A stretch of 27,284 nucleotides of DNA, taken from Cardiobacteriales bacterium (lineage in GTDB: Bacteria > Pseudomonadota > Gammaproteobacteria > Cardiobacteriales > Wohlfahrtiimonadaceae). The notes beneath the pieces are model-generated. The model made no database searches. It had not been told where the DNA came from and saw only the letters and a list, made by a program, of their open reading frames with translations. Below are positions 1 to 8,480 of the stretch, in pieces. A program made the translations under genes and the position numbers. Each line of letters starts with the position of its first letter. The first letter of the stretch is position 1. The DNA is taken from positions 1 through 27,284 of the forward strand of contig JASLFR010000081.1 in the NCBI GenBank assembly GCA_030150565.1, written 5' to 3'.

Positions 1-303
1 TACGGTGTTTGGGATGAGTCTCCCCAATTTGAAGAGCCACCTTTAAATATTACTGGTCCTGCATCACGTTGGGACTTTAGAGAAGATGACGACAACTACT
101 ACGAGCAACCGGGTAAGCTTTTCCGCCTTATGACCCCTGAGCAGCAGCAAGTTCTCTTTGATAATACTGCCCGCAATATGGAAGGTGTTGAGGAGCATAT
201 TAAGATTCGTCACATCAACAACTGTTACAAAGCAGACCCTGCATATGGTGAAGGTGTTGCCAAAGCGATGAATATTCCTTTAGAGAAAATCGATAGAAAA
301 TAG
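1..303 (+). CDS. Catalase (haem, small-subunit type), C-terminal 100 residues
   Basis: This is the 3' end of a gene that enters from the left edge in frame 1 and stops with TAG at 301-303. The translation carries the tail typical of haem catalases: LFRLMTPEQQQVLFDNTA (about residues 40-57 of the fragment) and later YKADPAYGEGVAKAM. In the family this part is the C-terminal helical region. The haem-binding Tyr and the catalytic His/Asn lie upstream of the window and cannot be checked. The protein ends shortly after the helical region, so it fits the small-subunit monofunctional catalases, not the large forms with an extra flavodoxin-like domain. The reaction is dismutation of H2O2 in the cytoplasm. 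Family assignment is secure; the exact symbol (katA or katB) cannot be decided from the fragment. Confidence 0.9.
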   Translation, partial: YGVWDESPQFEEPPLNITGPASRWDFREDDDNYYEQPGKLFRLMTPEQQQVLFDNTARNMEGVEEHIKIRHINNCYKADPAYGEGVAKAMNIPLEKIDRK

Positions 304-331
304 TCGATACTGTAGAGAGATTTAAATAGAG

Positions 332-369
332 AAAGAGGAGCACTCTAAAAGAGATGCTCCTCTTTTTTT
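332..369. terminator. Rho-independent terminator between catalase and the dehydrogenase gene, probably bidirectional
   Basis: An 11-bp perfect stem (AAAGAGGAGCA at 332-342 with TGCTCCTCTTT at 355-365) is followed on the + strand by a T run to 369. On the - strand the stem is followed by TTTCTC, so it may also end the convergent dehydrogenase transcript that stops at 394. Confidence 0.85.
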
Positions 370-393
370 GTGCCCCTTCTATTAATCCTCCCT

Positions 394-3228
394 TTAAGCG
401 GAAGCGTGCGCCAGAATAACCTCTAAAGAGTAGAAAGGGAGCTCACTCGCCTCCGTCAATCCTACTTGACACATCTTACTCACTGAAACGCCGCAAACAG
501 AAGGATTCTGCTTCTCCCCCCTCTCTTTTACTGTAGGGGCAAAATGGCGAAGACTATTCTGATTCAACTCAGGAAGGGTAATCCCCTTACTTCCTGCAAA
601 TCCACAACAATCTACCGCTGAAGGGATCACCTCTTTAGCACATTGCGCCACAATCGTTTCTAACGATTTCTGCAACCCTTTGCGGCTCGTTGTACAGGGC
701 GTATGTAGATAGAGCCGCTCATAGTGAGGTTTTAATGTTAAATGGGGCACAACTTCCGATAAGAGATACTCAACAGGATGGTAGAGCTGTAGACGCTCAT
801 CTAATAACCCCTCTCTCTGTAGCTCTACTGCTCTAAGGGCACAGGGTGAATTGTCGAGATAGATAGGAATCACTCCCCCCTCACTCAACTCAACTAATAA
901 TTGATTGAGCGCTTCCGCCTGTTTTTGCGCGCCCCGCTCCTCTTTTAGAGAGATAAAAGGTTGCCCGCAACAGTAGCCCCCCATCTCTTTAGGCATAATC
1001 GCCTCAATTCCAGCACGCTCAAAGAGCGTTAATGTGTAATCAGCCACTCCGCGCCGCTCTCCAACTTCAGCAAGTGTCCGATTCACACAGGAGAGAAAAT
1101 AGACCACTCTTCGTTGAGCTATTGTCTCTCTCCGCTTCTCAAGAGAAGGAGCAAGAGCAGGCAACGATTTTGGAATAACTGGAATCCCTTTAAAGAGTTT
1201 ATGCCCCCACTTTGAGGTGTAATGTAGAGGTTTTTTAAGCGTATGAGCCAACCCCACCCCTCTTCGAAGGCTCTTTTCACTCTTCAGAAAGTTCCCCCCC
1301 GCTTTTGCGACCCTTTTTGAGCGATTGAGTGGGCGCAACTGATGCACAAATTGGCCAGTATTGATGCCAACAGGGCAGCGAAGAGAGCACATTCCCGTCT
1401 CGGCGCAAGTCTCAATCACTGCATAATTGAATCCTTCTAAAAGCTCATCAATCAGCGCTCTATCCGCCCCCTCCTTCTGGAGTGCCTCAATATTTCGGTA
1501 GAGTGAAATTCTTTGGCGAGGCGTTAATGAGAGCCCATTTGAAGGGCATGCAGGCTCACAAAAACCACACTCCATACATGCATTAATCAGCTCATCAGTC
1601 ACAGGAAGCGGCTTAATCCCCTCAAGATGAAGATTGCCATTATTCGTCATTAATACATCGGGATTAAGGATGCCATCTGGATCGAAGAGCTCTTTAATCT
1701 GCCACATAATTTGGTAGATCTCACTCCCCCACTCTCGCTCAACGAAAGGGGCGATATTGCGCCCTGTCCCATGCTCCCCTTTAAGCGATCCCCCAAGCTC
1801 AACAGCAACAAGCTCCACCAACGCCTCTAAGAAGCGATTAAATTTATCCCGCTCCTGATCATCCTCCATCAAAGGTGCTAACAGAAAGTGGAGATTCCCC
1901 TCAAGGGCATGCCCCATAATCATCGCTTCAGGATAATCGTACTGCTCAAAGAGCTCCGTCAGTTTTAAGACACCCTCAACAAGATGCTCCATCGGAAAGA
2001 CCACATCCTCTGTAATAATATTTGCCCCCGCTTGACGCGCCTTCGCAGTGATGGGGAGTAGGCCTTTACGCACATTCCAATAATGGGTCGTTATCTTAGG
2101 ATCTTGCTGAAAATGGGTTGTACCATCTACTTTAAAACGGGAGAGAACCCCCTCAATTACCCCGATATTTTTATCGAGCGCCTCATCACTCTCAGCCATC
2201 GTCTCAATTAAGAGCGTGCCTGCATGATGATTGAGTGGAAGGTAGAAAAATGGGGGGAGATCTTCAATCACCTCTCCAACAAAATGGGTCGTTTTTCCAT
2301 CAAGAAGCTCCACCGCTTCTACAGGCGCTTCACCTCTTAACGCTTGAACCGCACGACAACACTCCTCTAAAGAGTCAAAATAGATAAATGCCGACGCCTT
2401 GTGGGGATATTCAGGAACAGTTCTATAGGTGACTTCACTAATAAAGGCGAGCGTCCCTTCAGAACCTACAATAAGGTGAATAAGAATATCTAAAGGATCT
2501 TCAAAGTCGATAAGTGCGTTAACGCCGTAACCTGTCGTATTTTTTAGTCGATACTTTGTCGCAATTCGTTCATGCAATACTTCATCAGCTAATATTTTTG
2601 CTCGTAACGCTCCGAGCTCAGCTAAGAATTGGGCATGAGAGAGACGAAAAGCAGCGACGCTCTCCTCATCGCCACTATCTAAATAGCTCCCATCTGCAAG
2701 GATTAATTTAATCGATTCGATCGTATGGTAACTATTATCCCGTGTGCCACAACACATACCGCTACTATTATTAGCAACAATTCCTCCCACTCGCGCGGTA
2801 TTGATAGAGGCGGGATCGGGTCCAATCTTTCTCTGATATGGGGCGAGATAGCGATTAGCCTCCCCCCCAATCACCATCGCTCCGAGCCGAATCTTCTCCC
2901 CCTCCTCAAGAATCTCCCACTGGTAGAAATCATCACCAAGAAGAACAAGAACGGAAGCAGAGGTTGCCTGCCCTGAGAGGGAGGTTCCCGATGCTCTAAA
3001 GGTGAGTGCGACGCTATGTTTCGTTGCAAGCTCCATCAACTTGGGGAAAAGAGATTCACGATGCACCCTCAACACCAGTTGTGGTACATATCGATAGAGA
3101 CTTGCATCCGTTCCATACGCAAATCGATAGAGTAATTCCCGATAAACCTCTATCCCCTCCATCTTCTCTACACTCTCTGCAAACGCACGATGCGCCGCAT
3201 CAATCTCATACTGCCCCTTCTTTAGCAT
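394..3228 (-). CDS. FAD-linked oxidase with Fe-S C-terminal half, probable respiratory D-lactate dehydrogenase
   Basis: The protein has 944 residues. The N-terminal half is a PCMH-type FAD-binding domain followed by the FAD-oxidase C domain, with motifs such as GGIVANNSSGM and KGEHGTGRNIAPF. The C-terminal half resembles GlpC: a ferredoxin-type motif CMECGFCEPACP near residue 546, a second motif CAETGMCSLRCP about 60 residues on, and two cysteine-rich CCG segments (GGYCCGQPF near 751, VDCCGFAGSKG near 874). This architecture and length match the quinone-linked D-lactate dehydrogenases found beside lactate permease genes in Pseudomonas. E. coli YdiJ (D-2-hydroxyglutarate dehydrogenase) is a relative with the same layout, so the substrate is inferred. 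The start is ATG at 3228 because AAGGAG lies 7-8 nt upstream. A longer frame from GTG at 3264 has no ribosome binding site. The second cluster has Thr where a fourth Cys might be expected. No lactate permease gene is adjacent. Confidence 0.85.
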   Translation of the reverse strand: MLKKGQYEIDAAHRAFAESVEKMEGIEVYRELLYRFAYGTDASLYRYVPQLVLRVHRESLFPKLMELATKHSVALTFRASGTSLSGQATSASVLVLLGDDFYQWEILEEGEKIRLGAMVIGGEANRYLAPYQRKIGPDPASINTARVGGIVANNSSGMCCGTRDNSYHTIESIKLILADGSYLDSGDEESVAAFRLSHAQFLAELGALRAKILADEVLHERIATKYRLKNTTGYGVNALIDFEDPLDILIHLIVGSEGTLAFISEVTYRTVPEYPHKASAFIYFDSLEECCRAVQALRGEAPVEAVELLDGKTTHFVGEVIEDLPPFFYLPLNHHAGTLLIETMAESDEALDKNIGVIEGVLSRFKVDGTTHFQQDPKITTHYWNVRKGLLPITAKARQAGANIITEDVVFPMEHLVEGVLKLTELFEQYDYPEAMIMGHALEGNLHFLLAPLMEDDQERDKFNRFLEALVELVAVELGGSLKGEHGTGRNIAPFVEREWGSEIYQIMWQIKELFDPDGILNPDVLMTNNGNLHLEGIKPLPVTDELINACMECGFCEPACPSNGLSLTPRQRISLYRNIEALQKEGADRALIDELLEGFNYAVIETCAETGMCSLRCPVGINTGQFVHQLRPLNRSKRVAKAGGNFLKSEKSLRRGVGLAHTLKKPLHYTSKWGHKLFKGIPVIPKSLPALAPSLEKRRETIAQRRVVYFLSCVNRTLAEVGERRGVADYTLTLFERAGIEAIMPKEMGGYCCGQPFISLKEERGAQKQAEALNQLLVELSEGGVIPIYLDNSPCALRAVELQREGLLDERLQLYHPVEYLLSEVVPHLTLKPHYERLYLHTPCTTSRKGLQKSLETIVAQCAKEVIPSAVDCCGFAGSKGITLPELNQNSLRHFAPTVKERGEKQNPSVCGVSVSKMCQVGLTEASELPFYSLEVILAHASA

Positions 3229-3283
3229 CCTTAAACTCCTTCCCTTCTTTGATGATGATTCCACTCTAGCGATTCTATATTGA

Positions 3284-3297
3284 GGGGATGAATCCCC
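3284..3297. promoter_or_regulatory. Perfect inverted repeat upstream of the dehydrogenase gene, possible operator
   Basis: GGGGAT-GA-ATCCCC is a 6-bp perfect palindrome with a 2-nt spacer. It lies 55-70 bp upstream of the dehydrogenase start, in the divergent region shared with the acetyltransferase gene. It could be a repressor site or a small hairpin in the 5' leader. I recognise no named operator. Confidence 0.3.
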
Positions 3298-3399
3298 CTA
3301 GTTAGAGATTTTACCGCTTGAGAATCGCTCCTTTTTGCGAAAATCTCCCCATTTTACAGCGCTTTTTTTCCGTGTATGATTGTATCTTTTGCCCCAATT

Positions 3400-3418
3400 T
3401 ATAATAAAAGCTGAGGAG
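3400..3418 (+). promoter_or_regulatory. Candidate -10 box and strong ribosome binding site of the acetyltransferase gene
   Basis: A perfect TATAAT lies at 3400-3405, with no good -35 at the proper distance. GAGGAG at 3413-3418 lies 5 nt before ATG 3424. If the -10 is used, the mRNA leader is only about 10 nt and begins at or just before the Shine-Dalgarno sequence. Confidence 0.4.
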
Positions 3419-3423
3419 CTACT

Positions 3424-3957
3424 ATGTATTACGCTTTAGCCCAACACCGCATTCTGGAGACAGAACGCCTCATTCTACGCCCAATTACCCTCGAAGATGC
3501 CGAAGATATGTATGAGTATGCAAGCGATGCTGAAAATGTAGATCGTGTCTTTCCAAGACATCAATCTCTCGAGGAGACCCGCTTCTTAATTGCTATTCTC
3601 TTTATGAAAAATCCACTTGGGCATTATGCCATTGAGGAGAGAGCGAGTGGAAAAATGATTGGAACATGTGATATTCGCCCCGATGAAGCAAATGAGAGTG
3701 TAGAGCTCGCTTATGCACTGAATAAAAAATATTGGGGGCAAGGGATCGCAACGGAAGCGGCAACAGAGTTGATGCGTATTGCAAAAGAGGCGTTAAAAGC
3801 TAAACGAATCTGGGCGATGCACGATATCACCAATCTCGGCTCTGGCCGTGTGATGGAGAAGATCGGCATGGAGAAGGAGGGGATCATTCGCAACTATAAA
3901 AATCTCTGTGGTGAGATGAGCGATCAAGCGATCTATAGCTTAGTTTTGCGTGAATAG
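3424..3957 (+). CDS. GNAT-family N-acetyltransferase (RimJ/RimL-like)
   Basis: The protein has 177 residues. The N-terminus carries the signature of this branch (LETERLILRPITLEDA), and residues about 95-122 form the acetyl-CoA-binding segment: LAYALNKKYWGQGIATEA, with the Q-G-I-A loop that contacts the pyrophosphate of the cofactor. The C-terminus (NLGSGRVMEKIGMEKEGIIR) is the usual last strand-helix block, in which an Asn residue and the GSGRVMEKIG stretch are conserved. RimJ/RimL relatives acetylate N-terminal amino groups of ribosomal proteins, but most members of this branch have unknown substrates and nothing here identifies one. The strong ribosome binding site supports the start. The stop codon lies 27 nt before the chosen start of the downstream cation transporter gene, so the two are probably co-transcribed. 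No functional link between them is evident. Confidence 0.85.
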   Translation: MYYALAQHRILETERLILRPITLEDAEDMYEYASDAENVDRVFPRHQSLEETRFLIAILFMKNPLGHYAIEERASGKMIGTCDIRPDEANESVELAYALNKKYWGQGIATEAATELMRIAKEALKAKRIWAMHDITNLGSGRVMEKIGMEKEGIIRNYKNLCGEMSDQAIYSLVLRE

Positions 3958-3984
3958 ATGGATCAATTTAAGGAGGAATTTTTT

Positions 3985-5016
3985 ATGATGAATGCAGAAG
4001 ATCGTTCAAATTACAATTTTCAGAAGATTATTGTTGCGGTGGGGTTTATCCTCTTCGCCATTAAGATGCTCGCATGGTATCTCACCGATTCTGTTGCGAT
4101 TATGACTGATGCGCTCGAGAGCGTCACTAATGTATTAGCGGGCTCATTTACCCTCTACAGTCTCTACTTATCGGCAAAACCGAAAGATGAAAATCACCCC
4201 CATGGACATGGAAAAATTGAGTTTCTCTCAGCAGGGATTGAGGGGACGCTAATTGTTGGAGCTGGTGCGATCATCCTTTTTGAAGCAGTTCGCAGACTCT
4301 ATATGGGGGGGGCTACACTTCAAAAGCTCGATTATGGTCTCCTATTGGTGGGGATTACTAGCGCTGTTAACTATATTGTGGGGCATATCGCTATTCAGCG
4401 GGGGCGTAAAAACAATGTGCTTCCTTTAGTGGCAGGTGGAGAACATCTTAAATCAGACGCATACTCAACCATCGGTTTGATGATCGGGATTCTGCTGATC
4501 ATGATCACAAAGCAGACATGGATTGATGGAGTTGTTGCTCTTCTTTTTGGCTCAATCATCATCTATACCGGTTTGAAGATTTTACGTGAAGCGGTTGCTG
4601 GAATTATGGATGAAGCGGATGAGGATCTTATCGATATCTTTGTTGAAGAGGTGAATCGACACCGCTCTGAAAATTGGGTAGATCTCCATAAAGTTCGCTT
4701 TATTAAGTATGGAAATCATGTCCATCTCGATTGTCATCTCACTCTTCCATGGTATTTCACTCTTCGAGAGGCGCACCTTGAGCTTGATAAATTGAGCGCT
4801 CTTCTTTCAGAAAAATTTGATGATCGCTACGAGATGTATGTTCATACCGATGATTGTCAGCCCTTCTCCTGCGCTATCTGCCCACTTAAAGAGTGTGTAC
4901 AGCGGCAAGAGAAATTTATGGGGCTTGTAGAGTGGAATAGTCAAAATGTGGCTGAGGATAAGAAACACTCGGTGGAAGATATCACCCTCCCCTCACCCCA
5001 TGGAGTTACACTCTAA
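3985..5016 (+). CDS. Cation diffusion facilitator (CDF) family metal efflux transporter
   Basis: The protein has 343 residues. Several membrane segments occupy about residues 13-215, followed by a cytoplasmic metal-sensing domain (about 210-290). Family signatures are TDALESVTNVLAG in TM2 with Asp42, the loop HPHGHGKIEFLSAG (71-84), and GEHLKSDAYSTIG in TM5 with His154 and Asp158. These are the expected transport-site ligands, so it probably exports Zn2+, Fe2+ or another divalent metal in exchange for protons. An extra C-terminal tail holds four cysteines (291, 296, 299, 304) in a CX4CX2CX4C spacing right after the conserved HTDD. The start is ATG 3985, with AAGGAGGA at 3970-3977. The in-frame ATG at 3958, which directly follows the preceding stop, would place this Shine-Dalgarno sequence inside the gene. 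Metal specificity cannot be told from sequence. Confidence 0.88.
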   Translation: MMNAEDRSNYNFQKIIVAVGFILFAIKMLAWYLTDSVAIMTDALESVTNVLAGSFTLYSLYLSAKPKDENHPHGHGKIEFLSAGIEGTLIVGAGAIILFEAVRRLYMGGATLQKLDYGLLLVGITSAVNYIVGHIAIQRGRKNNVLPLVAGGEHLKSDAYSTIGLMIGILLIMITKQTWIDGVVALLFGSIIIYTGLKILREAVAGIMDEADEDLIDIFVEEVNRHRSENWVDLHKVRFIKYGNHVHLDCHLTLPWYFTLREAHLELDKLSALLSEKFDDRYEMYVHTDDCQPFSCAICPLKECVQRQEKFMGLVEWNSQNVAEDKKHSVEDITLPSPHGVTL

Positions 5017-5044
5017 AATAGAAGTACAATTCTTAAAACGATAA

Positions 5045-5076
5045 AAAAGCCTTAAGTCGATCAACTTAAGGCTTTT
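5045..5076. terminator. Bidirectional Rho-independent terminator
   Basis: AAAAGCCTTAAGT (5045-5057) pairs perfectly with ACTTAAGGCTTTT (5064-5076) around a 6-nt loop. T-rich tracts follow on both strands. It ends the CDF gene (+) and the convergent cytochrome c peroxidase gene (-). Confidence 0.9.
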
Positions 5077-5092
5077 CTTCTTTTAAAACGAA

Positions 5093-6091
5093 TTATCGAG
5101 GTAACTCAGGTGGCTCAATCTTAGGGATTCGGCCCGTTAAGGTCTTTAAGAAGGCGATCATCTTCTCAATCTCTTCTGGCGTAAATTCAATCCCTAATTG
5201 AACATGCCCCATAATTTTAATCGCCTCTTCAAGAGTCTTCGCCTGCCCATCATGAAAATAGGGAGCCGTTAACTCAATATTACGGAGTGTGGGAACTTTA
5301 AAGACGTTACGATCATACTCATCATTGGTAAACTCCTCCCGTCCTCGATGATCACTCTTCGTCTCAAAAGGGTTTACTCTCCCTATTTTTTGAAAGCTCG
5401 TTCCTCCAACGTTAATACCGTTATGACAGGTGGTACACCCTGCACTTTTAAAGAGCTCATACCCCTCTCGCTCTTTTCGGCTTAATGCTGCATCATTCCC
5501 CCTTAACCACTGATCGAAGCGGCTATTAGGGGTTGTTAAAGTCTCTTCAAAGGTGCTGATCACATCCGCAATTTTAGCTTTAGTAATCTCCCCCTCTCCA
5601 TAAAGCTCATCAAAGAGGCGCTTATATTGGGGAATCCCTTCAAGAGTCTCAATTACATGCGTCCATGTTGAAGCCATCTCGTTAGGATCGGTAATGGGGC
5701 CCTCTACCTGCTCCTGCAATGTTCGAGCTCGCCCATCCCAAAATTGAGCGATATTGTACCGAGCGTTATAAACAGTTGGCGAATTTACCCGCCCCTCACG
5801 CCCTTGATAGCCGATCGAGAAGGGGCGATCATCCGCTCCCCCTTTCGCTAAATTGTGGCAGCTGTTGCATGAGATATCCCCCCCTAAAGAGAGCCGCTTC
5901 TCAAACCAGAGCATCTGCCCAAGTTCGATCTTTTTAGGGTCCCCCCTCTCCTCTTCCAAAGGGATTGGAAAGATCGGCTCTCGGGGGCGGACACTCTTCG
6001 CATCCGCCATCATTCCATAGAATCCCAAGAGCAGAAGGAGTGGGTATCCCCATCTGCCATATAGTGCTCTACTCATCTCTTTATCATCCAT
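5093..6091 (-). CDS. Di-haem cytochrome c peroxidase (CcpA/MauG family)
   Basis: The protein has 332 residues and a hydrophobic N-terminal signal sequence (about residues 14-30, ending near ADA), so it is exported to the periplasm. It has two covalent haem c motifs, CNSCH at 75-79 and CTTCH at 219-223. The surrounding sequence is typical of the bacterial di-haem peroxidases, including NSPTVYNARYN, FWDGRARTLQEQ, and VPTLRNIELTAPYFHDG near the C-terminal end. These enzymes reduce H2O2 to water with electrons from small c-type cytochromes. The gene begins 35 nt after the end of ftsH on the same strand with no terminator between, so read-through is likely. The start is uncertain: ATG 6091 lacks a clear Shine-Dalgarno sequence, and ATG 6076 (MSRALYG) would give a more standard signal peptide. 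Confidence 0.92.
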   Translation of the reverse strand: MDDKEMSRALYGRWGYPLLLLLGFYGMMADAKSVRPREPIFPIPLEEERGDPKKIELGQMLWFEKRLSLGGDISCNSCHNLAKGGADDRPFSIGYQGREGRVNSPTVYNARYNIAQFWDGRARTLQEQVEGPITDPNEMASTWTHVIETLEGIPQYKRLFDELYGEGEITKAKIADVISTFEETLTTPNSRFDQWLRGNDAALSRKEREGYELFKSAGCTTCHNGINVGGTSFQKIGRVNPFETKSDHRGREEFTNDEYDRNVFKVPTLRNIELTAPYFHDGQAKTLEEAIKIMGHVQLGIEFTPEEIEKMIAFLKTLTGRIPKIEPPELPR

Positions 6092-6126
6092 TGTTTAATT
6101 ATGAGTGGCCTTGGTCTATTCGATCC

Positions 6127-8073
6127 TCAATTGATCGAGTCGATTTTTGGAGGTGCTTGATGTGGCGCCTCTGGTGCAATCACTCCTGATTCAATGACAC
6201 GCTCTTTTTCACCCCCTTCGCCAAAGGTTGAATCATCATCCTCTTGTGGCATTGAGGGGTTATCGGGTGCATATCCACGAACAGGACGCCCCTCCATAAT
6301 ATCTTCAACTTGATCTGAATCGATCGTCTCAAGCTCAAGAAGCACTTCACTCATCTTATGAAGCTTGTCGATATCCTCTTTTAAGACCTGCTCTGCTCGC
6401 TCATAGTTACGATCGATCACCGCACGAATCTCTTGATCGACTAAACGAGCTGTTTCATCAGAGAGCCCTGCTGCCGTTGAACCCATTGAGCGACCTAAGA
6501 AAGGATCATCATTCTCTTCAGAGTAGGTTCTAAATCCTAACTTATCGGAGAGCCCCCATTTGGTGACCATGCTCTTCGCTAATCCTGTTGCGTGCTGAAT
6601 ATCACTTGCCGCACCTGTGGTAACAGCGTCGTAGCCAAAGATAAGCTCCTCTGCAATTCGTCCACCAAAGACCATCGCTAATTTATTCTCAAGCCATTTA
6701 CGGGGAACACTCACATGATCCCGCTCTGGAAGAGTCATCGTCACTCCGAGCGCACGCCCTCTTGGAATAATCGTCACTTTATAGATCGGATCCGATTTTA
6801 ATCGATACCCAACAATTGCGTGCCCTGCTTCATGGTAAGCGGTGAGCTTCTTATCCTCTTCGGTCATCACCATCGAGTTACGCTCAGCACCCATCATGAT
6901 CTTATCTTTAGCATCTTCCATATCTTGCATCGTTACACTCTTTTGACGACGACGTGCCGCAAAGAGCGCCGCCTCATTCACAAGATTGGCAAGATCCGCT
7001 CCAGAAAATCCAGGCGTTCCCCGTGCAATGTAATGTACATTCACTTCAGGCGCTGCCTTAATCTTCTTAAGATGCACTTTAAGAATCGCTTCACGCCCTT
7101 TTACATCGGGAAGAGGAACGACAACTTGTCGGTCAAAACGACCAGGACGTAAAAGTGCAGGGTCAAGAACATCAGGACGGTTCGTCGCTGCGATAATAAT
7201 AACGCCCTCGTTATCATTAAAACCATCCATCTCAACTAGAAGCTGGTTAAGGGTCTGCTCACGCTCATCGTGACCACCCCCCATTCCTGCTCCACGATGA
7301 CGACCGACCGCATCGATCTCATCGATAAAGACGATACAGGGTGCATGCTTTTTCGCCTGTTCAAACATATCTCGTACGCGAGCGGCTCCAACCCCTACAA
7401 ACATCTCCATAAAGTCAGAACCTGAAATGGTGAAGAAGGGAACACCCGCCTCCCCTGCAATCGCTTTAGCAAGGAGCGTCTTTCCTGTACCAGGAGAGCC
7501 CACCATCAAGATTCCACGAGGAATCTTTCCTCCAAGTGCTTGGAAGCGGCTGGGATCACGTAAAAACTCAACAATCTCCCCAACTTCCTGCTTAACTTCA
7601 TCGGCACCCTCTACATCATCAAAAGTTGTGTTGATCTCATCTTTTGAGAGCATGCGTGCTTTCGATTTTCCAAAGCCCATCGGATTCTTACCGCCACCCC
7701 CTTGGCGTGACATAAAGATAAAGAATCCTAAAAGGAGCAAAATAGGCAGAAGATTGAGAATCACCGAGAGGAAGATCCCCTGTGTTCGCAATGACTTACC
7801 ATCAAAGGTCACCTTATTGCTCTCTAAAAGATCGAGCATATAGGTGTTATTGCTCTCTGGGCTATAAGTACTAAAACGTTGCCCTGACTGATTGATTCCT
7901 TCAATATTTTGGCCAGAAATGACCACCTCTTTCACCGCACCATCTTTCACTAAGGTGAGGAAATCGGAGTATTTAATTGAGCGCCCAGCGCTGCCCCCTA
8001 ATCCTTGGAACATCACTAATAGGAAGACTCCAATAGCCACCCATAGCGCCATATCTCTACCTGAATATCTCAA
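6127..8073 (-). CDS. ftsH: ATP-dependent zinc metalloprotease FtsH
   Basis: The protein has 648 residues, the normal length for the family. Two membrane segments (about 9-25 and 101-120) flank a periplasmic domain. The AAA+ domain follows, with Walker A GSPGTGKT (192-199), Walker B CIVFIDEID (246-254) and the second region of homology near 297-316. The M41 peptidase domain has the zinc motif HEAGH (414-418) and the further acidic region GAASDIQHAT. FtsH is a membrane-anchored hexamer that degrades misassembled membrane proteins and short-lived regulators. The start is inferred as TTG 8073, because GAGG lies 7 nt upstream. ATG 8052 (MALWVAIG), preceded by CAGG, is an alternative that would also leave the first membrane segment intact. 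A small membrane protein gene lies upstream where rlmE (ftsJ) sits in many relatives. Confidence 0.97.
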   Translation of the reverse strand: MRYSGRDMALWVAIGVFLLVMFQGLGGSAGRSIKYSDFLTLVKDGAVKEVVISGQNIEGINQSGQRFSTYSPESNNTYMLDLLESNKVTFDGKSLRTQGIFLSVILNLLPILLLLGFFIFMSRQGGGGKNPMGFGKSKARMLSKDEINTTFDDVEGADEVKQEVGEIVEFLRDPSRFQALGGKIPRGILMVGSPGTGKTLLAKAIAGEAGVPFFTISGSDFMEMFVGVGAARVRDMFEQAKKHAPCIVFIDEIDAVGRHRGAGMGGGHDEREQTLNQLLVEMDGFNDNEGVIIIAATNRPDVLDPALLRPGRFDRQVVVPLPDVKGREAILKVHLKKIKAAPEVNVHYIARGTPGFSGADLANLVNEAALFAARRRQKSVTMQDMEDAKDKIMMGAERNSMVMTEEDKKLTAYHEAGHAIVGYRLKSDPIYKVTIIPRGRALGVTMTLPERDHVSVPRKWLENKLAMVFGGRIAEELIFGYDAVTTGAASDIQHATGLAKSMVTKWGLSDKLGFRTYSEENDDPFLGRSMGSTAAGLSDETARLVDQEIRAVIDRNYERAEQVLKEDIDKLHKMSEVLLELETIDSDQVEDIMEGRPVRGYAPDNPSMPQEDDDSTFGEGGEKERVIESGVIAPEAPHQAPPKIDSIN

Positions 8074-8122
8074 AAGAAAACCTCATTTAATTATAATTTA
8101 AAAGAAATAGAGCTAACGAATC

Positions 8123-8160
8123 ATTATATAAGAAAGCCGCCCCTTTTTGTGAATATTCAC
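8123..8160 (-). promoter_or_regulatory. Candidate ftsH promoter overlapped by a 12-bp palindrome
   Basis: Read on the - strand, TTCACA (8148-8153) and TATATA (8125-8130) are separated by 17 bp, a fair sigma-70 promoter. A TATAAT is also present with 19-bp spacing. The perfect palindrome GTGAATATTCAC (8149-8160) covers the -35 box and could bind a regulator. I see no sigma-32 type sequence here. Confidence 0.5.
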
Positions 8161-8180
8161 CTAATCGCTTAAAAGATATA

Positions 8181-8480
8181 TTACTCTTTTTGCAAAGGTG
8201 ATTCCATCTTCTCTTTAGCCTGCCACTCTACAGAGCGAACAGCTATCAAAAAAGAGCGCGCCCGAGCGATCAAATAACCGCCTGCTACTACTCCGTAAAA
8301 GAGTAGTAGAAAAAACTCAGTTCCTCGTGAAATCGAGGAAAAATGGAGCACAACACCCAAGATGATAGCACCGATTAAAAGCATCCCCGCTAACATTCTC
8401 AATCCTTTAAAAAGATGACGAATCTGCTCAGGCTGTGCTACTCTTACCACTCTTTTACTATCAGATTTTTGGTTATCCAT
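8181..8480 (-). CDS. Small predicted inner-membrane protein, 99 residues, unknown function
   Basis: I do not recognise this protein. The chosen start gives 99 residues beginning MDNQKSDSKRVV. A basic, hydrophilic N-terminus is followed by two hydrophobic segments (about 28-48 and 54-72), then a charged C-terminal tail. This suggests a small two-helix inner-membrane protein. A longer frame reaches to 8609 but lies wholly inside yhbY on the other strand, so I do not use it. The start codon overlaps that of yhbY (CATG at 8478-8481), so each gene's upstream signals fall inside the other. No good Shine-Dalgarno sequence is seen for this start. It precedes ftsH by about 107 bp on the same strand and may be part of its transcript, although ftsH has its own candidate promoter. 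Confidence 0.6.
   Translation of the reverse strand: MDNQKSDSKRVVRVAQPEQIRHLFKGLRMLAGMLLIGAIILGVVLHFSSISRGTEFFLLLFYGVVAGGYLIARARSFLIAVRSVEWQAKEKMESPLQKE
8456..8461 (+). promoter_or_regulatory. Candidate yhbY -10 box giving a very short leader
   Basis: TACTAT at 8456-8461 lies 17 bp after CTGTGC (8433-8438), a weak -35. Transcription would start near 8468, about 11 nt before the yhbY ATG, with no Shine-Dalgarno sequence in that leader. The promoter would lie inside the divergent small membrane protein gene. Confidence 0.3.

Noticed and set aside
7427..7843. A 138-codon open frame on the + strand inside ftsH
   Set aside because: It lies fully within the ftsH AAA+ domain on the other strand and encodes no recognisable domain.
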